Assembly (NCBI GenBank): GCA_026552955.1
Contig: JAPMTS010000020.1
Location: 1-52,651 of the forward strand
DNA length: 52,651 nt
DNA from: Candidatus Methanoperedens sp.
GTDB lineage: Archaea; Halobacteriota; Methanosarcinia; Methanosarcinales; Methanoperedenaceae
Direction of reading: 5' to 3'
Positions 34,661 to 43,506 of this stretch are shown piece after piece. Made by a program: the position numbers and the translations under genes. The notes below the pieces were generated by a model. It did not search any database. It was not told the origin of the DNA and saw only the letters and a list, made by a program, of their open reading frames with translations. The stretch's first letter is position 1, and the number at the start of each line of letters is the position of its first letter.

Positions 34661-35041
34661 GTGCAAACAATTGAAATAATGGAAAAAACCTTTGATTCTG
34701 AATCAAATGATATTGCCCTCTATCTTGCAATGTCTAAGAAAGCAGAAGACGAAGGACAAACCGAGATCGCAACTTACCTCTTTAATGTGGCAATGGATGA
34801 GGCAGCGCATGCCGCCCAATTTGCCACTCTCCTGGGAAAGGTTAAGGACACAAGGACGAATCTTGTAACTATGCTTGATGGAGAGATACGGGCAGAAAAG
34901 GACAAAGCCCATGCAGTAAAAGTGGCATTTGCCGAAGGAAATCAAGAGGTTTCCAGGTTTTTTGAGAAATCGATGCATGATGAAACAAGGCATAAGGAAG
35001 GAATAAAAAAGATTCTTTCAAAATTACAGGAAAAGGATTAA
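34661..35041 (+). CDS. Rubrerythrin-like ferritin-fold protein without rubredoxin domain
   Basis: The protein has 126 residues from a GTG with AGGTGA upstream. It forms a four-helix bundle with di-iron ligand motifs ESND, DEAAH, GEI..E and DETRH. True rubrerythrins have an added rubredoxin domain, missing here. Such proteins reduce hydrogen peroxide or handle iron. It sits between DUF302 and the AhpD-like gene in the same unit. Confidence 0.86.
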   Translation: MQTIEIMEKTFDSESNDIALYLAMSKKAEDEGQTEIATYLFNVAMDEAAHAAQFATLLGKVKDTRTNLVTMLDGEIRAEKDKAHAVKVAFAEGNQEVSRFFEKSMHDETRHKEGIKKILSKLQEKD

Positions 35042-35077
35042 ATAAACTCCAAACCAAGATACTATGGGAGAACAAAT

Positions 35078-35473
35078 ATGGAACCAAAGAAAATAATTGA
35101 TAGCATAGAAGGAAAAATGGGATTTACTCCTGAGATCATGAACATGATGGGGGAAATGAATCCTGAACTTTTTGCGCATTATAAGAAATGCGACGACGGG
35201 ATCCAGGAGGATGGCGCCCTTTCCGCAAAGGTGAAAGTATTGATGTCACTTGCCGTTGTGGCCTCCCAGAGATGTGAACCGTGCTGTGAATCACAGATGA
35301 GGAGCGCTCTCAATCATGGCGCAACAAAAGAAGAAATAATGGAAACAATGAATGTGGTTTTCATTACTTCAGGAGCGCCCGGGGTGGCAGCATGCAGGAG
35401 GGCGCTGAACCTTATGGAAGGCAAAGAAGAAGGCCATGGTCATGGCTGTATGGGCGGAAGAAGAAGACAGTAA
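35078..35473 (+). CDS. AhpD/carboxymuconolactone decarboxylase-like protein
   Basis: The protein has 131 residues with a central CMD domain and a CEPCC motif (Cys66, Cys69, Cys70). In AhpD the pattern is CxxCxxxH; here the histidine position is Gln73, so proton relay may differ. The C-terminus is His/Gly-rich. AhpD-like proteins are thiol-dependent peroxidase partners. GGGAG precedes the ATG. Position within the ferritin/McrC cluster supports an oxidative-stress role. Confidence 0.84.
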   Translation: MEPKKIIDSIEGKMGFTPEIMNMMGEMNPELFAHYKKCDDGIQEDGALSAKVKVLMSLAVVASQRCEPCCESQMRSALNHGATKEEIMETMNVVFITSGAPGVAACRRALNLMEGKEEGHGHGCMGGRRRQ

Positions 35474-35531
35474 GCGATTGAAAACATATTCATTGATATA
35501 TCAATGAAATCCAATTAAATGGGAGGATAAA

Positions 35532-35951
35532 ATGAGCCAGAAAATAATCGATGCATTGAACAAAGACCGTGAAGGTGAATTGAGCGCGATAATACAATAT
35601 ATGAAACATCATTATGAGGGAGAGGGAATGGAAAGCCCGGCAATCCTTGAAATATTTAAATCTACTGCAAAGGATGAGATGGGACATGCTGAAAAGCTCG
35701 GTGAGAGGATCGTCTATCTTGGAGGGACCCCCACAAAGAAACCGGAACCTATCGTTGAGGGTGGGGACTTAAAGAAAATGGTCCAGGATGACCTGGCAAA
35801 GGAGAATGCAGCCATCAAACAGTATAAGGAACATATTAAACTTGCCATTGAGGAGAATGACCCCACAACAAGACTCATGCTTGAGGAGATCCTTTCGGAT
35901 GAGGAAGGTCACGCAGATACCTGGGAAACCACCCTTGGAATAAAGAAATAA
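35532..35951 (+). CDS. Bacterioferritin-like di-iron protein
   Basis: The protein has 139 residues forming a four-helix bundle with EGELSAI, DEMGH, KENAAI and DEEGH, the two ExxH pairs of the ferritin di-iron site. It probably oxidises and stores iron or scavenges peroxide. GGGAGG precedes the ATG. The stop is 2 bp before the ATG of mcrC, indicating one transcript. Confidence 0.87.
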   Translation: MSQKIIDALNKDREGELSAIIQYMKHHYEGEGMESPAILEIFKSTAKDEMGHAEKLGERIVYLGGTPTKKPEPIVEGGDLKKMVQDDLAKENAAIKQYKEHIKLAIEENDPTTRLMLEEILSDEEGHADTWETTLGIKK

Positions 35952-35953
35952 TC

Positions 35954-36631
35954 ATGTTCGGAAGAGAAACCCAGTTAGTGGATTGCAGGGAAGCCATGGG
36001 TCTGGGGCGCGGCGGGGGTCTTGCCCAGCGCGGAACCCTTTCTGAGGCTGCAAGACCTGATGTTGTGGCCATTGCCATGACCCCGGGCCGAAGGCATATC
36101 ACAAAACCCGTATGCGAGATAACGCAGGGGCTCAGGCGGGAAAGCATCCAGGTAAGCGTTCTTGTTCTTGAGGCAGGCGCCGGCATTCCTATGGATGATG
36201 TTGGAACTTCCACCATATCAAAAGGATATGGGGCAAATTTCGGTTTAACGGCAAAAGAAATCGAGCAGATTGCCCGGCACAAGGTTGTGCTGATCAACAT
36301 GGGAAATGTAAATTCCCATATACTGTCAAAAACAAAGAAGATCCTGAAATATATAAATATCCCTGCGGTAATAGCCTGTGAATACCCCATCGATTTTGAG
36401 GATTTCGCAAAAGTTGGGATCAAAACAAAATTCGTAAGACCCAAGAAGCCTGAAACAGAAGGCACTGTGGTCGCGATCGTCAGCGGAATAACCAGGGGTG
36501 AAACATGTTCAAGGATCAAATTGAATGAACTGGCAAAGGAAATCCGGCAGATACTGGGGCAGAAGATAGAAGCTACCCACGCTGTAAGAAGCGATTTGTT
36601 GATAAAAGAAGGACTTATGGCAGGAGAGTGA
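35954..36631 (+). CDS. mcrC: Methyl-coenzyme M reductase accessory protein McrC
   Basis: The protein has 225 residues. The start REMQ-like FGRETQLVDCREAMGLG and the following GGGLAQRGTLSEA, then TPGRRHITKPVCEI, are the conserved face of McrC. McrC belongs to the mcr operon in many methanogens and has been found in the complex that activates MCR by reducing its nickel cofactor F430. Here it lies away from mcrBGA, directly after a ferritin gene and before DUF2180 and 2-oxoacid oxidoreductase genes. The context suggests reactivation of MCR after oxidant exposure. The gene is intact. Confidence 0.93.
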   Translation: MFGRETQLVDCREAMGLGRGGGLAQRGTLSEAARPDVVAIAMTPGRRHITKPVCEITQGLRRESIQVSVLVLEAGAGIPMDDVGTSTISKGYGANFGLTAKEIEQIARHKVVLINMGNVNSHILSKTKKILKYINIPAVIACEYPIDFEDFAKVGIKTKFVRPKKPETEGTVVAIVSGITRGETCSRIKLNELAKEIRQILGQKIEATHAVRSDLLIKEGLMAGE

Positions 36632-36637
36632 TTAGTT

Positions 36638-36850
36638 ATGAAATGTTATGTTTGTGCCAAAATGGGTAAAGATACTGATGCAGTTGCGGTCTGTATCGTA
36701 TGCGGTATGGGTGTTTGCATGGAACATGCAATATATGAGACCACTCCTGTATGGAAAGGAGATTATCCGGTAAGGCTTGAAAAGGATATTGAGAACATGA
36801 AGCGTATAATGTGCCCTCCATGTCATGAGGCCATGAAGGAGAATTGGTGA
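36638..36850 (+). CDS. DUF2180 zinc-ribbon protein, copy 1
   Basis: The protein has 70 residues with cysteine pairs CYVC, CIVCGMGVC and CPPCH plus a histidine in MEHA. The pattern matches DUF2180, a short zinc-binding family of methanogens and relatives of unknown function. It begins 6 bp after mcrC. A GGAGAGTGA stretch at the mcrC stop may act as the ribosome binding site. Confidence 0.86.
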   Translation: MKCYVCAKMGKDTDAVAVCIVCGMGVCMEHAIYETTPVWKGDYPVRLEKDIENMKRIMCPPCHEAMKENW

Positions 36851-36855
36851 TCACT

Positions 36856-37077
36856 ATGTTGAGATGCTATCAATGTGCACAAAGTAATACTGTGGAAGAA
36901 TCCGTATCGATCTGTATAATGTGCGGCAAAGGGCTGTGTATGGAACATGCAAATAGGATTGACCTTCCCATCTGGGAAGGAGGATATCCGGCACCCGTCA
37001 GGATGCTTAAAAAAGGTCTTCCAAGATTTGTCTGCAGTGATTGTGGGAATATCCTTCTACCCGGATCCTGTGAATAG
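36856..37077 (+). CDS. DUF2180-like zinc-ribbon protein, copy 2
   Basis: The protein has 73 residues and resembles copy 1 (CYQCAQ, CIMCGKGLCMEHA, CSDCG). The ATG at 36856 is chosen, with GGTGATC overlapping the previous stop just upstream; a TTG at 36844 is in frame. The two copies are a tandem duplication that has diverged. Function unknown; the context is McrC and oxidoreductase genes. Confidence 0.82.
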   Translation: MLRCYQCAQSNTVEESVSICIMCGKGLCMEHANRIDLPIWEGGYPAPVRMLKKGLPRFVCSDCGNILLPGSCE

Positions 37078-37083
37078 AAAAAA

Positions 37084-37983
37084 ATGTTTGAAGTAAGATT
37101 TCACGGCCGGGGGGGGCAGGGAGCGGTCATGGCTGCCCAGACCCTGGCCGAAGCTGCGGTAAGTGAAGGAAATTATGCCGTAGCATTTCCTTATTTTGGT
37201 GCTGAAAGACGTGGTGCCCCGGTTCTTGCATTCACGCGTATAGATTCAAAAAAGATATTCAGCAAAACTCAGGTTTATGCTCCCGACTGCGTGGTGGTGC
37301 TTGATGATTCGCTCCTTGACACCATAGATGTTGTAGCAGGGTTAAAACCGAAGGGCATGGCAATTATTAACTCCAGGGAAAAACCCGAAGATATAGACCT
37401 TGGCAAGATAATCGACACGGCTACTGTCAATGCAACATCCATCGCGCTTGAGATCCTGAAGGCCCCAATTACAAATACTGCGATCCTGGGGGCATTTGCA
37501 AAAGCCACAGGAATTATCAAGATAGAATCCCTGGAAGAATCCATAAAGAGAAAATTCGGGGAAAAGCTGGGGGCAAAGGTGGGTGAGAGAAATGCGCTTG
37601 CAGCATGGACTGCCTATGAAAGGACGATTACAGGAAAAAGCAGGGGAGTAAAAAAGCTTGAAGCGAGGAAACAATGGCTGCCAACGCACCAGGAAATTCC
37701 CGTTGGAGGATGTCTTATTGAAGGTAAAACGGATGCAGGTCTTATCGGGCCCGGAAGTTTTATTGAGAATAAGGTTTCCGGATGGGCTACATACCGCCCT
37801 TTGAGGGATAAGGCAAAATGCACAATGTGCCTTCTATGCTGGTTCTACTGCCCTGAAGGGACCATCGTCAGGATTTCAGACCGGGGAGACCTTATGACAA
37901 ATTATGATTATTGCAAGGGGTGCGGCGTATGCGCCAATGAATGCCCGGTGGACGCCATAAAAATGGTGAGGGCGCGAATATGA
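37084..37983 (+). CDS. porGD: 2-oxoacid:ferredoxin oxidoreductase, gamma-delta fusion
   Basis: The protein has 299 residues. Residues 1-175 are the gamma subunit ([14 protein letters not shown]). The C-terminal part from about 225 is a ferredoxin-like delta subunit with two 4Fe-4S motifs, [11 protein letters not shown] and [11 protein letters not shown]. With A and B it forms the complete pyruvate (or similar 2-oxoacid) oxidoreductase, which makes or uses reduced ferredoxin. Gamma and delta are often separate; the fusion occurs in some lineages. The stop overlaps the alpha ATG by 4 bp. Confidence 0.92.
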   Translation: MFEVRFHGRGGQGAVMAAQTLAEAAVSEGNYAVAFPYFGAERRGAPVLAFTRIDSKKIFSKTQVYAPDCVVVLDDSLLDTIDVVAGLKPKGMAIINSREKPEDIDLGKIIDTATVNATSIALEILKAPITNTAILGAFAKATGIIKIESLEESIKRKFGEKLGAKVGERNALAAWTAYERTITGKSRGVKKLEARKQWLPTHQEIPVGGCLIEGKTDAGLIGPGSFIENKVSGWATYRPLRDKAKCTMCLLCWFYCPEGTIVRISDRGDLMTNYDYCKGCGVCANECPVDAIKMVRARI

Positions 37984-39152
37984 AGAAAGTAATAACAGGT
38001 GACCATGCTGTTGCGATCGGTGCTAAACTCTGCCGCGTTGAGGTCGTACCTGCTTTCCCGATAACGCCGCAGACGCTAATAATAGAACACATTGCGGATT
38101 TTGTAAGTGATGGTGACCTTGATGCAAAATTTCTTACCATGGAATCGGAACACAGCGTAATGAGCGCCGCAGCTGGGGCATCTGCTGCAGGTGCCAGGGT
38201 TTTCACTGCAACATCTTCCCAGGGACTTGCATTCATGCATGAGATGCTCTATGCTACAGCACCGCTACGCCTTCCGGTTGTCATGGCAAACGCTAGCCGT
38301 ACGCTTGGGGGACCTCCCGGTATATGGTGTGAATACAATGATTCAATGGGTGCACGGGACTCGGGATGGCTTCAGCTTTATGTGGAAGACAACCAGGAGG
38401 CTCTGGATATGGTGATCCAGTCTTTCAGGATCGCAGAAGACAAACGGGTTCTTCTTCCCGTGATGCCCTGTCTTGACGGTTTTGTGCTTACTCATACTGT
38501 TGAACCGGTGGATATACCTGAGCAGGAAGAAGTTGATTCATTTCTTTTGCCTTATGAACCTGATATCATTCTTGATCCGAAAAGACCCGCAATGATCGGG
38601 ACTTTCATGCCTTCGGAATATATCATGGAATTACGAAGACAGACTGCAGGGGCTTTCGAATCCGCAAAAGAAGTGATCAGGCAGATAAATAGTGAATTTG
38701 CACAAAAATTCGGAAGGGATTATGGAGGTCTAATTGATACATACATGATGGAAGATGCACATACCGCATTGATCACAATGGGAACAGTTACAAGTACATC
38801 CCGTGAAGTGGTTGATGAATTGAGACGAAAAGGAGAAAAAGTGGGTCTAATCAAGCTTCGTTTTTTCAGGCCATTTCCATCGAATGAATTGAAAAAAGCA
38901 GTATCACATATAAGCGCCCTGGGTGTTTTTGACCGCTCAATTTCCTATCATGGAGGAGGGCCGGTCTATAATGAGGTTCGCTCGGCTCTGTATGGAATGA
39001 CGATGCCTGTTATCAACCATCTTGCAGGCATCGGAGGACGCGATGTGACAAAGGAGCAGATAATGAAAATGTTCGAGTTGACACAAAAAGCTGGAAAAGG
39101 TGAAAAAGTGAATGATATCTCCTGGCATAATACGCGGGGTGAAACAAATTGA
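37980..39152 (+). CDS. porA: 2-oxoacid:ferredoxin oxidoreductase, alpha subunit
   Basis: The protein has 390 residues from the ATG at 37980 overlapping the porGD stop (ATGA); the longer frame from 37941 runs inside porGD. Typical stretches are [11 protein letters not shown], the [14 protein letters not shown] motif of the TPP half-site, and [13 protein letters not shown]. Length and order fit pyruvate:ferredoxin oxidoreductase alpha. The exact 2-oxoacid cannot be fixed from sequence alone, though pyruvate is most likely. Confidence 0.92.
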   Translation: MKKVITGDHAVAIGAKLCRVEVVPAFPITPQTLIIEHIADFVSDGDLDAKFLTMESEHSVMSAAAGASAAGARVFTATSSQGLAFMHEMLYATAPLRLPVVMANASRTLGGPPGIWCEYNDSMGARDSGWLQLYVEDNQEALDMVIQSFRIAEDKRVLLPVMPCLDGFVLTHTVEPVDIPEQEEVDSFLLPYEPDIILDPKRPAMIGTFMPSEYIMELRRQTAGAFESAKEVIRQINSEFAQKFGRDYGGLIDTYMMEDAHTALITMGTVTSTSREVVDELRRKGEKVGLIKLRFFRPFPSNELKKAVSHISALGVFDRSISYHGGGPVYNEVRSALYGMTMPVINHLAGIGGRDVTKEQIMKMFELTQKAGKGEKVNDISWHNTRGETN

Positions 39153-40111
39153 TCACCATCAAGGAACTTTCCGATGATAATCTTTTCACGGCAGGACATA
39201 CCGCATGCCCAGGATGCGGTGTTGCCATGTCCATACGCAATGCGATACGTGTTCTTGGAAAAGATACCGTAGTATATGTTCCCGCAAGCTGTGCGGTGGT
39301 ATTTGGCACAACATTCCCCTATGGCGCCTGGAAAGTGCCATTTTTCCATACCGCTTTTGAAAATACGGGAGCCTGCCTGTCGGGTATGCAGGCGGCTTTT
39401 GAAAAGAAGGGGAAAAAAGTAACGGTCGTGGGCTTTGCAGGGGATGGAGGTACGTATGATATCGGTTTGCAGAGTATGTCGGGTGCGGCAGAGCGTAATG
39501 ATGATGTCCTCTATATTTGTCTTGATAATGAGGCATATATGAATACAGGGATACAGCGAAGCGGCGGAACACCTTTTGGAGCGTGGACTACGACTACGCC
39601 GGTTGGTAATGTTGTGCAGGGAAACAGGCGCTTTAAGAAAAATCTCGGCGATATTGTTGCAGCACATGAAATTCCGTATTATGCTACGCTTTCCATCGGG
39701 CAGCCTCTTGATTTCATAAGAAAAGTGGAGAAGGCAAAAAATATGCGGGGTTTTCGTTTCCTTCATATGTTCACTCCCTGCATACCGGGCTGGAAGATGG
39801 ACCCGGCAAAGACAGTCGAAGTCACAAAAAGGGCTGTACAAAGCGGTATGTGGACGCTTTACGAGATAGAGAATGGCGATAAAAGGATCACTTACAAGCC
39901 CGGAAAAATGAAATCCGTAAAAGATTACCTGATGATGCAGGGCCGATTCAGGCACATGAGCGAAGAGGACATAAAGAAGCTGCAGATGTGGGTATGCAAG
40001 AAATGGAACCTTCATTATAAGGAGAAAGGAGCGCCGGATGTATGTGAGATCCTGCCACCCGTTGAACATCATGCAGTCACAGAAGAACACAGGGAGATGC
40101 ACGGACCATGA
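39149..40111 (+). CDS. porB: 2-oxoacid:ferredoxin oxidoreductase, beta subunit
   Basis: The protein has 320 residues from a TTG overlapping the alpha stop, with GGGGTGA just upstream. Cluster cysteines are seen in CPGCG and further on. The thiamine diphosphate and Mg motif is GDGGTYDIG with NEAYMNTGIQRSG after it. The beta subunit holds the cofactor and catalyses decarboxylation. Its stop overlaps the glutaredoxin ATG by 4 bp, so thiol-redox genes are part of the same transcript. Confidence 0.94.
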   Translation: MITIKELSDDNLFTAGHTACPGCGVAMSIRNAIRVLGKDTVVYVPASCAVVFGTTFPYGAWKVPFFHTAFENTGACLSGMQAAFEKKGKKVTVVGFAGDGGTYDIGLQSMSGAAERNDDVLYICLDNEAYMNTGIQRSGGTPFGAWTTTTPVGNVVQGNRRFKKNLGDIVAAHEIPYYATLSIGQPLDFIRKVEKAKNMRGFRFLHMFTPCIPGWKMDPAKTVEVTKRAVQSGMWTLYEIENGDKRITYKPGKMKSVKDYLMMQGRFRHMSEEDIKKLQMWVCKKWNLHYKEKGAPDVCEILPPVEHHAVTEEHREMHGP

Positions 40112-40365
40112 GTACAAAAATCAAACCCAGGCTTTACACACTGAGCACATGCGTTCATTGCAGCGCATTGAAACGGTTCCTGGTAGAGAACGGGATAGAA
40201 TATGACTATGTTGATGTAGATAAAATACATGGAAAAGAAAAACAGGATATACTTTCCGAAATGACGAAAATCACCGGAGACATGAGATTCCCGACCATAG
40301 TAATAGGTAAAAAGATCATTGTTGGTTTCTATGAAGATAAAGTAAGAGAGGCGCTTGGTCTATGA
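40108..40365 (+). CDS. Glutaredoxin-like protein
   Basis: The protein has 85 residues with a thioredoxin fold and the redox motif CVHC near residue 16, and a cis-proline in RFPTIVIG. It would reduce protein disulfides or bind a cofactor. It overlaps porB before it and the disulfide reductase after it by 4 bp each, which points to electron flow from ferredoxin through the reductase to this protein. Confidence 0.9.
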   Translation: MSTKIKPRLYTLSTCVHCSALKRFLVENGIEYDYVDVDKIHGKEKQDILSEMTKITGDMRFPTIVIGKKIIVGFYEDKVREALGL

Positions 40366-40859
40366 GAACAATTGAAGAGATGTTCGAGGAGATGAAAAAG
40401 ATAGCACAGGAGGAGGGTTACAGGTTCACTCCAAATAAGGTTGAACTCCAGGATATCCTCCAGGGCATGTGGGACAACGAGCATCGTTATGGTTATCCAT
40501 CCTGTCCCTGCCGTCTTGCAAGCGGCGTGCTTGCCGATGATATGGATATAATCTGCCCGTGCAATTACCGGGATGCCGATATCACAGAGTATGGAAGCTG
40601 CCTGTGTACGCTGTATGTGAATGATGAATGGATATCAGGCAGAAAAGTGCATGGTGTTGTTCCCGAGCGTCGGCCACAGGAATATTATATTAAGGGTTAT
40701 CCGAGCATCAAAGAACAGAAAGGCGCAGGAGGTGGAGAGATGGTAGAAGTTTACAGGTGCCAGGTTTGCGGTTATCTATGCGCAAGGGAAGAGGCGCCGG
40801 ATCTGTGTCCTATTTGCAGGGCAAAGAAGGAACGGTTCGAGAAGTTCAAGGTGCGTTAA
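40362..40859 (+). CDS. Ferredoxin:disulfide reductase catalytic protein fused to rubredoxin
   Basis: The protein has 165 residues. Residues 1-105 are the ferredoxin-thioredoxin reductase catalytic domain with CPC (48-50), CPC (65-67) and CLC (80-82), which hold the 4Fe-4S cluster and active disulfide. Residues 130-160 are a rubredoxin-like domain (Cys133, 136, 149, 152). Similar fusions are known from Methanosarcina. It uses ferredoxin electrons to reduce thiols; the adjacent glutaredoxin is the likely substrate. Confidence 0.92.
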   Translation: MRTIEEMFEEMKKIAQEEGYRFTPNKVELQDILQGMWDNEHRYGYPSCPCRLASGVLADDMDIICPCNYRDADITEYGSCLCTLYVNDEWISGRKVHGVVPERRPQEYYIKGYPSIKEQKGAGGGEMVEVYRCQVCGYLCAREEAPDLCPICRAKKERFEKFKVR

Positions 40860-40909
40860 AATATGAGATTAGAATAAATAGAACCGCAGATAAACGCCGG
40901 ACAAAACTG

Positions 40910-40961
40910 GATGGTTTTAAGGTGAATAGAAATAATTATATAGAATTAACCTAAAACCATC
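40910..40961 (+). promoter_or_regulatory. Inverted repeat around the TATA box of lemA
   Basis: The arms are GATGGTTTTAAGGT (40910-40923) and ACCTAAAACCATC (40949-40961), matching except for one extra A. The 25-bp centre holds the TATA box (AATTATATAG, 40934-40943). The ATG at 40965 is about 26 bp after the TATA centre, so the transcript is probably leaderless and the right arm covers the start region. Confidence 0.6.
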
Positions 40962-40964
40962 GAT

Positions 40965-41531
40965 ATGGAAATTTCAATAATGACAATTTTTTATATTCTG
41001 CTATTGTTGGCAATTATCATTGCCATTTATTCTTTTTCGATATATAATCGGCTAAAGAGCCTGAGGAACGCCGCGGATGCAACGCTATCCCAGGCAAGAG
41101 TTGCGATGAAGAAGCGCATCGATATGATCGAACAGCTTGTGGAGGCTGTTAAAAGCTATGCGAAATTCGAGCAGACAACATTCGAGAAAATAACGAGCAT
41201 GCGGGTAAATGTAGGAAAAGCTGGCGCAGGGGACCTGAAAAAAATTGATGGTGAAAGCCGTGGGATACTCGGAAATATTATCGCAGTTGCTGAAAATTAC
41301 CCTGCATTAAAGACCTCGGAAACTGTAAGTTCACTCATGAACTCCATAAAAGATATTGAAGATGAGATCGCAAGGCACAGATACACATTTAATAATATAA
41401 TCCAGGAATATAATACTATGCTTGATACTATCCCTTCAAAATTCATAGGACGTTCGGTGGGAATGAGCAAGAAGGAATATATGGATTTCTTTGATGAGGA
41501 ATTGAAAAGGCCAGCGGTGAACTGGAATTGA
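40965..41531 (+). CDS. lemA: LemA family protein
   Basis: The protein has 188 residues: one N-terminal membrane helix (about 6-27), then helical repeats with the LemA signatures YNRLKSLRNAADATLSQ and IQEYNTMLDTIPS. LemA proteins have no settled function and usually sit beside a DUF2207 or TPM-like membrane protein, as here. The gene lacks a ribosome binding site and matches a leaderless promoter. The stop overlaps the next start by 4 bp. Confidence 0.92.
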   Translation: MEISIMTIFYILLLLAIIIAIYSFSIYNRLKSLRNAADATLSQARVAMKKRIDMIEQLVEAVKSYAKFEQTTFEKITSMRVNVGKAGAGDLKKIDGESRGILGNIIAVAENYPALKTSETVSSLMNSIKDIEDEIARHRYTFNNIIQEYNTMLDTIPSKFIGRSVGMSKKEYMDFFDEELKRPAVNWN

Positions 41532-43381
41532 CCGAAAAAAAGGATATCGTAATTTTATTGATCGTCGTAGCATTGATGGGTCTGTCAGGGCTTTATTTGA
41601 CCGGAGGCACCGGATGCGGTCTGGGAGGATGCGGGGATGTTTATGTTGATAGCTACAGTGCGAATCTATACCTGAATGGAACGTTTGAGGAAAATTTTGT
41701 TTATGAAATTAAAGAGCCATTTAAATACAGGATGCTTTATAGAAACTGGAAAGTACCGCTTTCGGGTATATCAAATGACCCGGCATTAAATACCACTCCT
41801 CATGTAGACCTTATCAGTGTTTCTGAGCCGCCCGGAACATTTTCTTATAGTAAAGATTTTCAAGGAACAACTAAAATAATATCTGATGCAGATACCCTAT
41901 ACACAAATGAAATATCATCGCTTGCCCAACAAAACGAAGTGGGCAGTTATGATCCTGGAACATTCAATGCAGGACAATACGAAATCAGGTATGTTTTCAG
42001 GTTGCATCCTCCTCTTGAATGCGATAAGGAATACTGCCACCTGAATTTGAAACTGGCAGATGAGCACCTGCCGTACAATAACGTCAGGATAGTTGTTCAT
42101 GACCCTCAGGGCTATGTTTCTCACCTTTTCGAACATTCTTTAATGGATGTGAAGAAAGAGGGTGATTCCTGGATCGTGACAGGAGCAAGCCAGAAGGATT
42201 CACTTTTAGAGCTTGAAATGCTGCTTGATCCCGCAATTTCAAGGGAAATGGATGGATTTCCAAATTCCATATCCGGCGTCAAAGAAAAAACACTACAGGC
42301 AAATTCCAGATATTCTTTCTTTTCACAATTAAGTTCTGCATTGAAAGTTCTGGTGCTCATGTTCCCGGTTCTGCTCGCATTTGTTTATTACAGGTTCGGC
42401 AGGGAGAAAAGTTTCATTGTGCCAAAATTCCTGAGTTTTGTTCCCCGGAACAGGAAACCATGGCTTGTGAATCTTGTTTTCAGGAAAGATCCTTTTGATT
42501 ATGATGAGAATGGATTTTATGCAACGCTTCTTGACCTGAACAAGCGGGACATTGTCAAAATCGAAACCGGGAGAGAAAAGAAATTAACGACCAGAATGCT
42601 GGGTTTGAAGGTAGTGGAGGACGAGGGATTAAAGATAACTCTCATGAAAGGACATGATGCCGGGGAAGATGAATATGAGATAAAAGTGCTCAGATTCCTG
42701 GAGGAATACTCATCAAATAATGTGTTTGATAGCAGTAAATTTGAAGACAAGATCGAAGAATTGAGGAATACGATCACAGGAGGGAGTTCGGGTGCCCAGG
42801 AAGAACTGAGTGCTATTCGTAAATCAATGAATACTGTAATGAGAGTCCCTGAGAAAAAGGCTGCAAAAGAATTTATCATGAGCGGGAAAAAATATACGTG
42901 GATGATCTTCGGACTTGTCCTGTTTCTTCTTCTTGTAACTTCCTTTTTATTTTCGTATGGGGTATATACCTCCCTGGTCATTTTAGCGCAAACGATTCCC
43001 CCGTTATTTGTTTCATCTTCACTTTTCGGAAAGTGGAAAGAGAATTACTATAAAGAAAAACTCGAGTGGGATGCTTTCAAGACATTCCTGGCGGATTTTG
43101 CATCAATAAAGAAATATGCACCTGATGATCTAACGATTTGGCAGGAATGGCTTGTCTATGCAACAACGCTCGGAGTCGGAGATAAAGTTGTTGAGGCCAT
43201 GAAAGAACTTAACATACAGATTCCTGAAGCCCGCGCAGTGACTTACATGCCGATATACTTCAGAGGTACCTATGGTATGACGTATCCGCCTTCTCCTCCC
43301 TCATCCGGCACAGGATTCAGTGGGGGTGGCGGATTCGGTGGCGGAGGTGGATTTGGAGGCGGCGGGGGTGGCGCAAGGTGA
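41528..43381 (+). CDS. DUF2207 membrane protein with Gly-rich end
   Basis: The protein has 617 residues from a TTG overlapping the lemA stop. An N-terminal membrane segment, an extracellular DUF2207 domain of about 220 residues, a second membrane helix near 275, a cytoplasmic part, and two more helices near 455-495 are seen. The C-terminus is a run of glycine with phenylalanine, common in this family. It works with LemA in an unknown envelope process. Confidence 0.9.
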   Translation: MTEKKDIVILLIVVALMGLSGLYLTGGTGCGLGGCGDVYVDSYSANLYLNGTFEENFVYEIKEPFKYRMLYRNWKVPLSGISNDPALNTTPHVDLISVSEPPGTFSYSKDFQGTTKIISDADTLYTNEISSLAQQNEVGSYDPGTFNAGQYEIRYVFRLHPPLECDKEYCHLNLKLADEHLPYNNVRIVVHDPQGYVSHLFEHSLMDVKKEGDSWIVTGASQKDSLLELEMLLDPAISREMDGFPNSISGVKEKTLQANSRYSFFSQLSSALKVLVLMFPVLLAFVYYRFGREKSFIVPKFLSFVPRNRKPWLVNLVFRKDPFDYDENGFYATLLDLNKRDIVKIETGREKKLTTRMLGLKVVEDEGLKITLMKGHDAGEDEYEIKVLRFLEEYSSNNVFDSSKFEDKIEELRNTITGGSSGAQEELSAIRKSMNTVMRVPEKKAAKEFIMSGKKYTWMIFGLVLFLLLVTSFLFSYGVYTSLVILAQTIPPLFVSSSLFGKWKENYYKEKLEWDAFKTFLADFASIKKYAPDDLTIWQEWLVYATTLGVGDKVVEAMKELNIQIPEARAVTYMPIYFRGTYGMTYPPSPPSSGTGFSGGGGFGGGGGFGGGGGGAR

Positions 43382-43506
43382 GGTTTGGCGGGGAAATCGG
43401 GATATAATTGCCAAGCATTCAGGAGGAACTGAAAATCAGATTCGATAGATTTATTAAATATAAGGATATTTCGTTCTCTGTAAATTTGGATAGGTGAAGT
43501 AGCATT

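Noticed and set aside
35875-36519. Minus-strand 214-codon frame
   Set aside because: Shadow of mcrC and the ferritin gene, rich in Pro/Ser as usual for antisense frames.
35954-36631. Possibility that the mcr operon itself lies here
   Set aside because: Only mcrC is present; mcrA, mcrB, mcrG and mcrD are not found nearby.
38966-40117. Long minus-strand frame of 383 codons
   Set aside because: It is antisense to porA and porB, which are clear family members; the translated product has no recognisable domain.
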